Part shown: positions 46,932 to 55,116 of the stretch, one piece after another
How positions within the stretch are numbered: position 1 is the first letter of the stretch
Layout: every line of letters starts with the position of its first letter
DNA from: Comamonadaceae bacterium
GTDB lineage: Bacteria; Pseudomonadota; Gammaproteobacteria; Burkholderiales; Burkholderiaceae_C
Length of the DNA: 64,000 bases
Direction: 5' to 3'
Assembly (NCBI GenBank): GCA_947456305.1
Contig: CANGPN010000001.1
Coordinates: 124,001 to 188,000, forward strand
Translations under genes and position numbers: made by a program
The notes under the pieces: generated by a model
Seen by the model: the letters and a program-made list of their open reading frames with translations, nothing else
Database searches by the model: none
Told to the model about the DNA's origin: nothing

Positions 46932-47774
46932 ATGTCTCACAGACCCGCTGATCAGTTCATTCAAGTGTCCACGCACCGCATCCGGTATTGGGAGCAGGGC
47001 AGTGGTTCTTCCACCGTGTTGCTGATTCATGGCATCAGTTGTTCGGTGCTGGAATGGGAGCACAACATCGCGGCCTTGTCCGCACACCACCGTGTGATTG
47101 CCTTGGACTTGTTGGGTTCGGGCTTGAGTGACCAGCCTACAGACGCTGCTTACGACATGCAAGCGCAAGCAGCATTCGTGTTTGCGTTCATGGATGCCAT
47201 GGGCTTGGACACAGTGCACATGGTCGGCAATTCCATGGGCGGGCGTATTGCGATGGAGTGCGCTGCCATGCATGCCGATCGGGTGCAGTCCTTGGTCTTG
47301 TCCGCGCCGGCCGGTGTGGGCAAAACCACCTTGTTCAATTTCCGTTTGGCCAGTCTGCCGGGTTTGGGTGAGTTGTTGACCCAACCCAGCCATTTCGGTT
47401 TGGGCATGATTTGGAAACTGGCTTTTCATGACAAGCGTTTCGTCACGCGCGACTTGGTGGCCGAGAAGGTGGCACTGGCCAGTCGGCCGAACGCACAGGC
47501 TGTGTTTTTGAAAACCTTGCGTGTCATGCTGGGTTTTGGCGGTTTTCCGGATGCGCCCAGAGCCGAATTTTTAAAACGGGTAGACACTGTTCGCTGCCCG
47601 GCCTTGGTCATTTGGGGCAGACAGGACAGATTTTTACCCGTGACCCATGTCGATATATTGAAGCAACACCTACCGCATGCCGTCTATGAAATCATTGACA
47701 ACTGCGGCCATGTGCCCATGACAGAAATCTCCGAGCGGTTCAACCGCTTGTGTCTGGATTTCCTGCCTGCTTAA
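46932..47774 (+). CDS. Alpha/beta hydrolase
   Basis: 280 residues. LLIHGISCSVLEWEHNI (oxyanion region, about 33), nucleophile elbow GNSMGG (Ser about 101), acid in WGRQDRF (about 229) and His in CGHVPMTE (about 257). Resembles small ester or C-C bond hydrolases; BchO of bacteriochlorophyll clusters has the same fold but no specific similarity was recognised. A 24-bp gap separates it from the bchC-like gene. Confidence 0.85.
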   Translation: MSHRPADQFIQVSTHRIRYWEQGSGSSTVLLIHGISCSVLEWEHNIAALSAHHRVIALDLLGSGLSDQPTDAAYDMQAQAAFVFAFMDAMGLDTVHMVGNSMGGRIAMECAAMHADRVQSLVLSAPAGVGKTTLFNFRLASLPGLGELLTQPSHFGLGMIWKLAFHDKRFVTRDLVAEKVALASRPNAQAVFLKTLRVMLGFGGFPDAPRAEFLKRVDTVRCPALVIWGRQDRFLPVTHVDILKQHLPHAVYEIIDNCGHVPMTEISERFNRLCLDFLPA

Positions 47775-47798
47775 CGCTCAAACACTCGTCTCTTTGCC

Positions 47799-48752
47799 AT
47801 GACCCCACACGCCCAAGCCATTGTTTTCGACGCACCGCAGCAGCTCAGTATCCAAACGCTGGAGGTCAAGGCGTTCGAAGCCAACGACATCGAAGTCGAT
47901 GTCACCTTCAGCGGCATCAGCACCGGCACCGAACGTTTGCTGTGGGACGGCAGCATGCCGCCGTTTCCCGGTTTGGGTTACCCGCTGGTGCCGGGTTATG
48001 AAACCGTTGGCATTGTTAAAAAAGTGAACGAAGGCTCATCCGTTCAAGTCGGCGACCATGTGTTTGTGCCTGGCTCTTACACGTTTCAAGGTGTGCGCAA
48101 TATCTTCGGTGGAGCCGGTTCACGGCTCATCGTGTCGCACGACCGAGCGGTCAAAGTCTCACCGGATCTTGGCCCCAAAGCGGTGTTGCTGGCACTGGCC
48201 GCCACCTGTTACCACGCGATAGCGCTGGGCGGCGAGCGTCAGCCCATGGTGTTGCCCGATCTCATCGTCGGCCACGGTGTCATGGGCCGCTTGTTGGCAC
48301 GCATTACCGTGGCGCTCGGCGGCCCGGCACCTACCGTGTGGGAAACCAATGCCCTGCGTCAATCTGGCGCCGAGGGCTACAGCGTGGTGCATCCCGACGA
48401 CGACGCACGCAAAGACTACAAAGCGGTGTATGACGTGAGCGGCGACAGCAGTTTGCTTAATAGTTTGATCATGCGCTTGGCCCCCGGCGGCGAGGTGGTG
48501 TTAGCCGGTTTTTACAAACAGGATTTGAGTTTTGCATTTGCCCCGGCCTTCATGCGCGAAGCGCAGATACGCGCCGCCGCCCAATGGAAAAAGCACGATT
48601 TGCTGGCCGTGACCCGCATGGTGGAGACCGGACAGTTGTCGCTGGAAGGCATGATCACCCACACCTATACACTCGGTCAGGCACTACAGGCCTACGAAGT
48701 GGCTTTTTCCGATCCGCTGTGCCTAAAGATGATGCTTGACTGGACATCCTGA
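47799..48752 (+). CDS. bchC: BchC-like bacteriochlorophyllide dehydrogenase
   Basis: 317 residues, the size of BchC. SGISTGTERLLWDGSMPPFPGLGYPLVPGYE-type block (about 38-68, quoted in part), GDHVFVPGSYTF and IFGGAGSRLIV are characteristic of BchC (3-hydroxyethyl bacteriochlorophyllide a dehydrogenase), a zinc-independent MDR member. Cofactor domain GHGVMGRLLARI (about 160-171). Catalyses oxidation of the C3 hydroxyethyl group in bacteriochlorophyll synthesis. No other bch, puf or crt gene is in the window, so either the cluster lies elsewhere or the gene has another role. Confidence 0.75.
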   Translation: MTPHAQAIVFDAPQQLSIQTLEVKAFEANDIEVDVTFSGISTGTERLLWDGSMPPFPGLGYPLVPGYETVGIVKKVNEGSSVQVGDHVFVPGSYTFQGVRNIFGGAGSRLIVSHDRAVKVSPDLGPKAVLLALAATCYHAIALGGERQPMVLPDLIVGHGVMGRLLARITVALGGPAPTVWETNALRQSGAEGYSVVHPDDDARKDYKAVYDVSGDSSLLNSLIMRLAPGGEVVLAGFYKQDLSFAFAPAFMREAQIRAAAQWKKHDLLAVTRMVETGQLSLEGMITHTYTLGQALQAYEVAFSDPLCLKMMLDWTS

Positions 48753-48763
48753 TTTTTTGAAAG

Positions 48764-49048
48764 ATGAAACACATGACAACTACATTTGAAGCATTCACCG
48801 CCGTGTCAGTCGAAGAAGGTTTTGATGAAGTGCTGGTGCGCGAATGGGAACCTAACCGCGTGGTGGACACACACACCCACCCGTTCGATGTCAGCGCTTT
48901 GGTGGTCCGCGGTGAGTTCAAACTCACCTTGGGCGACAAAGTCATTACGCTCAAAGCAGGCGATCCGTTTCGCCTGGCGCGCAATATCCCGCATATAGAA
49001 AACTACGGACCCGAGGGCGCCACGGTGTGGGTGGCCAGGGCCAACTGA
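48764..49048 (+). CDS. Small cupin-domain protein
   Basis: 94 residues; ATG at 48773 is an alternative start. Cupin motif 1 as VVDTHTHPFDVSALVVRGEF (about 32-51, two His ligands) and motif 2 near RNIPHIENYG. Small metal-binding beta-barrel; no substrate recognisable. Its stop overlaps the next start (TGATG). Confidence 0.82.
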   Translation: MKHMTTTFEAFTAVSVEEGFDEVLVREWEPNRVVDTHTHPFDVSALVVRGEFKLTLGDKVITLKAGDPFRLARNIPHIENYGPEGATVWVARAN

Positions 49049-49179
49049 TGTCAGACGACAACCCAACCCCGCCCAGCATGGAAGACCGGGCCCTCAAATT
49101 CATCGAGGCGAATAACACCGCGATCTGGCTGGCCATCGCAGCGCTGGCGGTAGTGGTGGTCTTGCTTAAACGAGCTTGA
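49048..49179 (+). CDS. Small tail-anchored membrane protein (43 residues)
   Basis: Begins at TGATG, reusing the cupin stop codon, and ends 14 bp inside the 3' end of the convergent ppk2 gene. The N-terminus is acidic and polar (MSDDNPTPPSMEDRALKFIE), followed by one hydrophobic helix (about 25-40) and a KRA tail, so the topology would be N-in with a C-terminal anchor. No homologue is recognised. Coupled start and clean composition support a real gene. Confidence 0.6.
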   Translation: MSDDNPTPPSMEDRALKFIEANNTAIWLAIAALAVVVVLLKRA

Positions 49180-49978
49180 AATTGCCCGGCTTTAAAGTCG
49201 GTTGCGGCATTTTCAAATTCATGTCTTCCATGGTGGCGACCAATAACTCAGCCAGAAAACGGTCGCGCTCGGATTTATCGTCCGCTGGAATGATGTACCA
49301 AGGCGCTTCGCGGGTGCTGGTGGCCGCCAGGGTGTGCTGGTAAGTGCGCATGAAAGCCGGCCAGAGTTTGCGGTCTTCAAAATCCGAAGCTTGCAGCTTC
49401 CATTGTTTTTGCGGATCGTCAAGCCGCGCTTGCAAACGTTTTTTCTGCTCGGCTTTGGAGATGTGCAAATAGCATTTCAAAACCGCGATGCCTTCATCCA
49501 TTAACAAGGCTTCAAAGTTGCGGATATGCGCCAGACGCTTTTCCACCATAGGCGGTTTCAGCCAACCTCTGACTTGCGGCACCAACACGTCTTCGTAGTG
49601 GCTGCGGTTGAAAATCACCATCTCGCCTTTGCCCGGCAGTTGGCTGTGTATGCGCCACAAAAAATCGTGGCGTTTTTCTTCCTCTGACGGCGCGGCAAAC
49701 GCATGTGCGCGCACGCCCAGTGGGCTGATATGCGTGAACACATGGCGGATGACGCCGTCCTTGCCGGCCGTGTCCATGCCTTGCAGCACCAGCAACAGGC
49801 CGCGTGATTTGCCGGCGTACAAAGTGGTTTGCAGTTTGTTCAATCTTTCGAACAGCGATTTCGATTTCTTGCTGTCATCGCTTGCAAAACTGTCTTTGGG
49901 CAGGCGTGTGGATACGTCGGCCAGGCGGAACTTATCGGCGGCTTGGATTTTCCAGGGAGCGAATTTTTTCAATGTCAT
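49166..49978 (-). CDS. ppk2: Polyphosphate kinase 2 family protein
   Basis: 270 residues. Phosphorylates nucleotides with polyphosphate. Walker A-type QGMDTAGKDGVIRHVFT (about 66-82), lid-region arginines, Walker B-like VIFNRSHYEDVL (about 120-131) and the C-terminal YIIPADDKSERDRFL. Class I/III-type one-domain member; nucleotide preference cannot be read. Convergent with the small membrane-protein gene; the 3' ends overlap by 14 bp. Confidence 0.92.
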   Translation of the reverse strand: MTLKKFAPWKIQAADKFRLADVSTRLPKDSFASDDSKKSKSLFERLNKLQTTLYAGKSRGLLLVLQGMDTAGKDGVIRHVFTHISPLGVRAHAFAAPSEEEKRHDFLWRIHSQLPGKGEMVIFNRSHYEDVLVPQVRGWLKPPMVEKRLAHIRNFEALLMDEGIAVLKCYLHISKAEQKKRLQARLDDPQKQWKLQASDFEDRKLWPAFMRTYQHTLAATSTREAPWYIIPADDKSERDRFLAELLVATMEDMNLKMPQPTLKPGNFKLV

Positions 49979-50022
49979 GGTGTCCGGTGTCCTGTGTGGA
50001 GTCCGTAGTATGCACCTGCCAT

Positions 50023-50054
50023 AAAAAAGCCCTGCCGGGTGAGGGGCAGGGCTT
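50023..50054 (-). terminator. Terminator of the ion-channel gene
   Basis: AAGCCCTGCC at 50027-50036 pairs with GGCAGGGCTT at 50045-50054. On the minus strand it runs into T6. Confidence 0.88.
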
Positions 50055-50091
50055 GCTTCATGGTCAGCCGCTTGGTGCGGCTTTGCATGCG

Positions 50092-51123
50092 TCAGAGGTT
50101 GGTGCAGTTCTTTTTGATTTCTTCTTCAGACATCAATTCAAGCTCGTAAGCCCGGTGTTCGCTGATCCACTGGCGCTGCACCATCATTTTCAAAATGGCT
50201 TCGCGGGTGGCAGGAGCTGAGTTGTCGTCGGTCAGGCTTTCACCGAACAACAGCACCATGATGGTTTTGCCGACGATGTTTAACAAAATACCGAACAGTA
50301 CCAAGCCGAACAACATGGTGATGCCGGCTATCAAACGGCCGCCGAAGGTCAGCGGGAACATGTCGCCGTAACCCGTGGTGGTCAAGGTCACGATACACCA
50401 CCACATGGCTGCGGGAATGGATGTGTAAAAACGCTTGTCTTCAGGAATCGGGTTGCCGCTGATCGGGTCAACCGGGACAAATTTTTCGGCACCTGGAGGC
50501 GCGTCAGCAGGCAAAGGGTTGATTTTCAATTCGGCATCAAAAGCAGCTTGACCTTTGGCCATGGCTTCCGGTGAGTACAAGTTGCCTTCGACGTAATACA
50601 TCAGCGTGCTGGAAATCATGATCACCGAAAACAAGGCGATGAAATAGATTTTCAGGTTGGTCAATATGGGGTTGGAGCTCTCCACTTTGTGTTGCAGGGC
50701 TTGCAATGCGATGCGCGCCATTTTCAATACTCGCAGCACCCGCACCACGCGCAGTACGCGGAACACCTTGCTGCCTTGCAAGGCGGTCAGGTTCATCAGC
50801 ATCAAATAGCTGGGCAGGATGGAAATCAAATCGACCAGGCCCCAAAAACTGAAGAAGTACTTGACACGGTCTTTGGCGAAATACAAGTTGCCTAAGTAGT
50901 CAATGGTGAAGAAAAACACCGCGAAATATTCAATCAACTTGAAGGTATTGGCGTGTTCGGTGGCATAAGGCTCGACGGTTTCGCCGGCCAGCGACAAACA
51001 AGAGATCAAAATCCAAAAGTTAATTACCCCGACCCATCGGGTGAAAGCCTTGCTGGTGGGGACGGTGAAGATTTTTTCCAGCAAACCCGCGTCAGGGTTT
51101 GCCATCTGGTGGCTTGTGTTCAT
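50092..51123 (-). CDS. Voltage-gated potassium channel-type ion transporter
   Basis: 343 residues with six membrane segments. S4 voltage sensor: RVLRVVRVLRVLKMAR (about 139-154, Arg every third residue). Pore helix and filter TLTTTGYGDMFPLT (about 256-269), with TTGYGD in place of TVGYGD. Between S5 and the pore lies an unusually long polar turret (about 190-245, Pro-rich with DPISGNPIPED). The C-terminal cytoplasmic tail is short, with ILKMMVQRQWISEHRAYEL. Selectivity for K+ is inferred from the filter. Confidence 0.9.
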   Translation of the reverse strand: MNTSHQMANPDAGLLEKIFTVPTSKAFTRWVGVINFWILISCLSLAGETVEPYATEHANTFKLIEYFAVFFFTIDYLGNLYFAKDRVKYFFSFWGLVDLISILPSYLMLMNLTALQGSKVFRVLRVVRVLRVLKMARIALQALQHKVESSNPILTNLKIYFIALFSVIMISSTLMYYVEGNLYSPEAMAKGQAAFDAELKINPLPADAPPGAEKFVPVDPISGNPIPEDKRFYTSIPAAMWWCIVTLTTTGYGDMFPLTFGGRLIAGITMLFGLVLFGILLNIVGKTIMVLLFGESLTDDNSAPATREAILKMMVQRQWISEHRAYELELMSEEEIKKNCTNL

Positions 51124-51289
51124 ACCTATTCCTGTGTTGAATTTGACAAATAAATTGATTTTCGTAATTAAATCACAAGAAATTCACGGGTTGATGAATT
51201 TGAGTCAGTTTTTAAGTAAAAACCCTATTCATTGGACTGCAGAGTGCTTCAGACAGGTCGCTTAAACCGGTCAGGCTTGGCGTTCAGCT

Positions 51290-51661
51290 TCAGGGTTTGC
51301 AAAGCGATTGGGCGATTTTTTCGTAGGCGCTGCCGGGTTGCGGGTAAATTTTCATGGTGCCGGGGGAGACATTGCGCAATATCGAGCCCTTGGCCATTTG
51401 GTCGTTGAAGACCACCAGCGATATTTCACGCAGCCAGCCTTCTTTGCAGTCAGTTTCTATCAAGGTTTTGGCCGAGCGCACGCCAAAAGCCCCGACCGGT
51501 TCCCGGTGGTCGAACAAAATCCACATACGCACCTGCTTATCCCCGCTGCGTGTGGCGGGGTCGGTGTACCAAGTGCCGTCCTCCATTTGCTGGAACATCT
51601 GCCAATCGGCATGGGCAGTCAGCGTAAGCAATAAGAGAGCGAGGGCGAGGATTTTTTTCAT
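51290..51661 (-). CDS. Surface-adhesin E-like secreted protein
   Basis: 123 residues. Signal peptide MKKILALALLLLTLTAHA (1-18). The mature part has WQMFQQMEDGTWYTDPATRS and VRMWILFDHREP, reminiscent of the surface-adhesin protein E family (PF16747), with Cys in TDCKEGW and SLCKP that may pair. Function unknown. Confidence 0.7.
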   Translation of the reverse strand: MKKILALALLLLTLTAHADWQMFQQMEDGTWYTDPATRSGDKQVRMWILFDHREPVGAFGVRSAKTLIETDCKEGWLREISLVVFNDQMAKGSILRNVSPGTMKIYPQPGSAYEKIAQSLCKP

Positions 51662-51699
51662 GTGCGCTTGGGATAAACAGTCAGGCTATTGTCAAGGGT

Positions 51700-51800
51700 A
51701 ATTGGGGTCAGGTTCCAATTAATTAACCTGACCCCGATTTGCCCAATTAATTGGAACCTGACCCCAATTACCAATTAACCAATTAACCAATTAACCAATT
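51700..51800. repeat. Cluster of GGAACCTGACCCC repeats and CCAATTAA tandem array
   Basis: A reverse copy at 51700-51724, a truncated forward copy at 51724-51740 and a forward copy at 51744-51770 lie within 70 bp. They are followed by an 8-bp tandem array (CCAATTAA, four units, 51771-51800). Together with 40866, 43355 and 60922 this makes six occurrences of the core in the window. Confidence 0.85.
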
Positions 51801-51852
51801 TTCTATTTCACTAAACTCAACGCTGATTCAGCTATTTTTTTCAGGAGCCCTC

Positions 51853-52644
51853 ATGTCTAGTCATTCTTTTCAATCCCTGGCCGATACTTTGTTAGCCGCC
51901 TGGCTGAATGGCCAGCATTTGCAAAGTGTGGCGCATGCCGCGCCTTTGCCCGGCAGTCGTGCCGAGGGTTATGCCGCGCAAAAAACCTTGTTCGAAGCCA
52001 CGGGTGAAAAAACCATAGGTTGGAAGATTGCGGCGACCAGCAAAGCCGGGCAGGCGCATATCGGTGTCAGCGGGCCGCTGGCCGGGCGTTTGCTGGCGTC
52101 GCGCTGTTTGCCGCCGGGCTCAAGCGTCAGTCTGATTAACAACCTGATGCGTGTGATGGAACCCGAGTTTGCGTTTCGCATAGGTTCAGATGTGCTGGCG
52201 ACATCCGCCCAGCCTTTGGGCATGGCCGAGGTGATGGCGCATGTGCAGGATTTGCATTTGGCGATAGAAATACCGGATTCACGCTACGCGCATTTTGAAA
52301 AAGCGGGCGAAGCGCTATTGCTGTCGGACTTTGCCTGTGCGAACAAACTGGTGCTGGGCGATGCCGTGACTTACCCTTGGCGTGAATTGGATCTGAGTCA
52401 GCATGCCGTGCAGGTGCATTGCCATGGTCAATTGAAAGCCGAGGGCAGCGGGGCGAATGTGCTGGGCGATCCGCGCCTTGGGCTGACTTGGTTGGCCAAT
52501 GAGTTGATCAGCCACGGTATGCATTTGCGTCAAGGTGATACGGTGATCACAGGCACTTGCGTGGTGCCGGTGTTGTTGAATGAGGGTGATGACATCGTGG
52601 CGGATTTCGGGGCGCTTGGCACTGTCGGCGTTCACTTGGTTTAA
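51853..52644 (+). CDS. 2-keto-4-pentenoate hydratase/FAH-family protein (MhpD/HpcG-like)
   Basis: 263 residues with TCAGGAG upstream. Family of fumarylacetoacetate hydrolase-fold hydratases in meta-cleavage of aromatics. GWKIAATSKAGQAHIGVSGPL (about 56-76), metal ligands in EPEFAFRIG (about 97-105), GANVLGDPRLGLTWLANEL (about 199-217) and QGDTVITGTCV. No other meta-pathway genes are adjacent. Confidence 0.85.
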   Translation: MSSHSFQSLADTLLAAWLNGQHLQSVAHAAPLPGSRAEGYAAQKTLFEATGEKTIGWKIAATSKAGQAHIGVSGPLAGRLLASRCLPPGSSVSLINNLMRVMEPEFAFRIGSDVLATSAQPLGMAEVMAHVQDLHLAIEIPDSRYAHFEKAGEALLLSDFACANKLVLGDAVTYPWRELDLSQHAVQVHCHGQLKAEGSGANVLGDPRLGLTWLANELISHGMHLRQGDTVITGTCVVPVLLNEGDDIVADFGALGTVGVHLV

Positions 52645-52668
52645 CTGACCTCGAGAGCAAACCAAATC

Positions 52669-52804
52669 CATCACTTCAGGCCGAATCGGAGGGGCGTTTT
52701 TTTTTGAGCGAAAGCGCAGAAAAAAATCGCTCCAGGTGGTTCGGCCAATGCATGTCTTGTATTTGAGTAAGGTGTTCACGCCACGCTGAGACGGTCGCCG
52801 CTCA
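52669..52804. repeat. Structured intergenic element, copy 1 (module B plus truncated module A)
   Basis: Module B at 52669-52757: GGCCGAA (52680-52686) pairs with TTCGGCC (52740-52746) around an inner GCGTTTTTTT/AAAAAAATCGC stem and a GAAA tetraloop. A shortened module A (GTTCACGCCACGC...GGTCGCCGCTC) follows at 52768-52804 and ends at the stop of the HPP gene. It sits between convergent genes. See the findings for covariation. Confidence 0.8.
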
Positions 52805-53317
52805 CCAATGTCTGGGATATTGCTTGTCCTTTTGCAGATTGATCAACAGCAAGCCCGTGACCACCAGCAGCAAAGCGCCGATCAGCGTGGGCGTAACAGC
52901 AAACAACCAGCCAGGTTGCAACAGCATGACGATCAGTGTATTGCTGCCCGCTGGCGGGTGCATCACACCGGCGCGCATCATCAAAGCAATAGACAGTGCG
53001 ACGGCCAGCGCCATGCTCCACCAATGAACGCCTGCAAGCTGCAAAACCAGCAAGCCAATCAACGTGGACAGGGTGTGGCCAAGCACGATGTTGCGCGGTT
53101 GAGAAAAAGGCGAATCCGGGTAACCGAATAAGAGCACGCAACTCGCGCCGAACGAACCCAGTACCAACGGGTGTACCCCGGTTTCGGTCAACCAAGCCAG
53201 CAGACCGACTGCGATAAATGAAGCCACACCAGTGCTGAGGGCATGGGGCCAGGTGGAACTTGGCGGTCTGGGTTGGCCGCCTTTGAGTTTGTGAAGGAGT
53301 GCTCGCATGGACTTCAC
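52802..53317 (-). CDS. HPP family integral membrane protein
   Basis: 171 residues, about four to five membrane segments. SFGASCVLLFGYPDSPFSQPRNIVLGHTLS (about 51-80) and MHPPAGSNTLIV (about 118-129, the HPP motif) define the family. Some members are nitrite/nitrate transporters in other lineages; the role here is unknown. Flanked on both sides by copies of the structured intergenic element. Confidence 0.88.
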   Translation of the reverse strand: MKSMRALLHKLKGGQPRPPSSTWPHALSTGVASFIAVGLLAWLTETGVHPLVLGSFGASCVLLFGYPDSPFSQPRNIVLGHTLSTLIGLLVLQLAGVHWWSMALAVALSIALMMRAGVMHPPAGSNTLIVMLLQPGWLFAVTPTLIGALLLVVTGLLLINLQKDKQYPRHW

Positions 53318-53393
53318 CGTTTCATCGTTTGTGAGGAATCATCAACTATGGCACAAGTGTTTGCGCCACGATTTTGTGTCTTTATTTCTTTGA

Positions 53394-53693
53394 CTGAGGT
53401 GCTCACGCCACGCCGGGACAGTCGCCGCTCTCCATGGCAAAGCCATGACGTTCGCGTCGGCCCGCCCGCCGTGTCGTTTGTCCACTCGACGTATTTCTGC
53501 GGTTCGATACAGATAGCCACCACTACAACGAAACAGCACTTCAGCTATCAACATCACTTCAGGCCGAATCGGAGGGGGCGTTTTTTTCGAGCGAAAGCGC
53601 AGAAAAAAATCGCACCGGATGGTTCGGCCTAAGCGTGTCTTCAAACCGCACGAATGCCAACCAATCCGGATGGTTCGGCCTAAGCGTGTCTTA
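53394..53693. repeat. Structured intergenic element, copy 2
   Basis: Covers a 373-bp gap without a gene. Module A 53394-53500 has hairpin CATGGC-AAA-GCCATG (53433-53447). A variable spacer follows. Module B 53552-53644 has AGGCCGAA/TTCGGCCT with inner GCGTTTTTTT/AAAAAAATCGC. A repeated partial B tail (CCGGATGGTTCGGCCTAAGCG) lies at 53666-53693. The short open frames across it are antisense to the hairpins and not credible proteins. Confidence 0.82.
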
Positions 53694-55037
53694 AATCAAA
53701 ACGAACGAAAGCAACCCGACCCCCGCACTGGCCCCAAGCACCCTTAACACCGACCATTTAAAACGTAAGAGTGCCACAGCACACGCCACCGTCAGCAAAG
53801 CCGACAGCCATTCGAACCGCCCCGCTATACCCTGCGGCCACAGCACGTGGTAAGCAAAGAACAGCGCCAGATTCAGCATCACACCGACCACCGCCGCTGT
53901 GATGGCGGTGAGCGGCGCAGTGAATCGCAGCTGGTTTTGCGTGTGTTCTACCAACGGGCCGCCGCCCAGAATGAAAACAAAGGAAGGTAAAAACGTGAAC
54001 CAGGTCGCCACCACTGCACCCAGTGCCGCTGAACCATAAGCCGACAGCCCGTTCAACACCGGCTTGGCATAAGCCCCCAGATAACCGACAAACGACACCA
54101 CCATGATCAGCGGGCCGGGCGTGGATTCACCCAGCGCTAAACCGTCGATCATTTGCTGCGGGGTCAGCCATTGAAAAGTCTCGACCGCACCTTGGTATAC
54201 ATAAGGCAATACCGCGTAAGCGCCGCCGAAAGTCATCAATGCAGCTTTGCTGAAAAACCATCCCATCTGCAGCAAGGTGTTGCCGTCGCCGAAAGCCAGC
54301 CACAGCGCCCACATAGGCAACAGCCACAATGCTGAGCCCGCGCTCAAGACCAGCAACAAACGGCTGAGCTTGAAGCGGGCATGCGCCGGGGTCGGAGTAT
54401 GGTCATCGATGATGGCCGGTCGTTGCTCAGTGACGCCGCCGCTGGTGTGTGCGTTGCCGGTTTGCACACTGTGCGGCACAAACCGGCCAAGCACTGCACC
54501 GCAGACAGCAGCAGCCAGCACGATCAGCGGAAAGGGCAGTTGCGCCGCAAAAATAGCGACAAAGCTGAAAGCCGCCAGCGCCCACATATACGGGTTGCGC
54601 AAAGCGCGAGAGCCTATGCGGTGCACTGCCTGCAAGACCACCGCAATAACCGCGGGTTTGATGCCAAAGAACAGCGCGGCTAACAGCGGCATGTCGCCGA
54701 AGCTGACATATACCCAGGACAAACCTATGAGCAGCAACAGCGAGGGCAGCACAAACAGCGCACCGGCCAGCACGCCGCCCAGGGTTTTGTGCATCAGCCA
54801 GCCCAGGTAGGTGGCCAGTTGTTGCGCCTCCGGGCCGGGCAGCAACATGCAGTAGTTCAGGGCGTGCAAAAAGCGTTTGTCGGATATCCAACGACGCTCG
54901 ACCACCAGGGCCTGGTGCATGATGCCGATTTGCCCGGCCGGGCCGCCAAAGCTGATAAAGCCGAGTTTGAACCAAAACCAGAGTGCCTGGCGAAAGCTGA
55001 TGGCAGGCGGGTCTTGTGTGAGTGTGTCAGAAGTCAT
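53691..55037 (-). CDS. chrA: Chromate efflux transporter ChrA (two-domain)
   Basis: 448 residues from ATG 55037; a longer in-frame extension to 55139 overlaps the divergent GST region and lacks support. Two homologous CHR domains: FISFGGPAGQIGIMHQ (about 24-39) and ALMTFGGAYAVLPYV (about 270-284), with ALNYCMLLPGPEAQQLATYLGW (about 58-79). About ten membrane helices. Exports chromate. The last bases overlap the partial B-module tail of element copy 2. Confidence 0.92.
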   Translation of the reverse strand: MTSDTLTQDPPAISFRQALWFWFKLGFISFGGPAGQIGIMHQALVVERRWISDKRFLHALNYCMLLPGPEAQQLATYLGWLMHKTLGGVLAGALFVLPSLLLLIGLSWVYVSFGDMPLLAALFFGIKPAVIAVVLQAVHRIGSRALRNPYMWALAAFSFVAIFAAQLPFPLIVLAAAVCGAVLGRFVPHSVQTGNAHTSGGVTEQRPAIIDDHTPTPAHARFKLSRLLLVLSAGSALWLLPMWALWLAFGDGNTLLQMGWFFSKAALMTFGGAYAVLPYVYQGAVETFQWLTPQQMIDGLALGESTPGPLIMVVSFVGYLGAYAKPVLNGLSAYGSAALGAVVATWFTFLPSFVFILGGGPLVEHTQNQLRFTAPLTAITAAVVGVMLNLALFFAYHVLWPQGIAGRFEWLSALLTVACAVALLRFKWSVLRVLGASAGVGLLSFVLI

Positions 55038-55116
55038 GCTTTGATTATGAGAGAACAGCGCTACGACACTTTTTCCGTCTGGCGCAAAATCAGGCCAGTT
55101 TATGAAAGAAATACCT

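Noticed and set aside
53342-53644. 100-codon minus-strand frame between the HPP and chrA genes
   Set aside because: Lies entirely over structured-element copy 2. Shares the FFLRFRSKK stretch with a frame over copy 1, which is simply the antisense of the module B hairpin.
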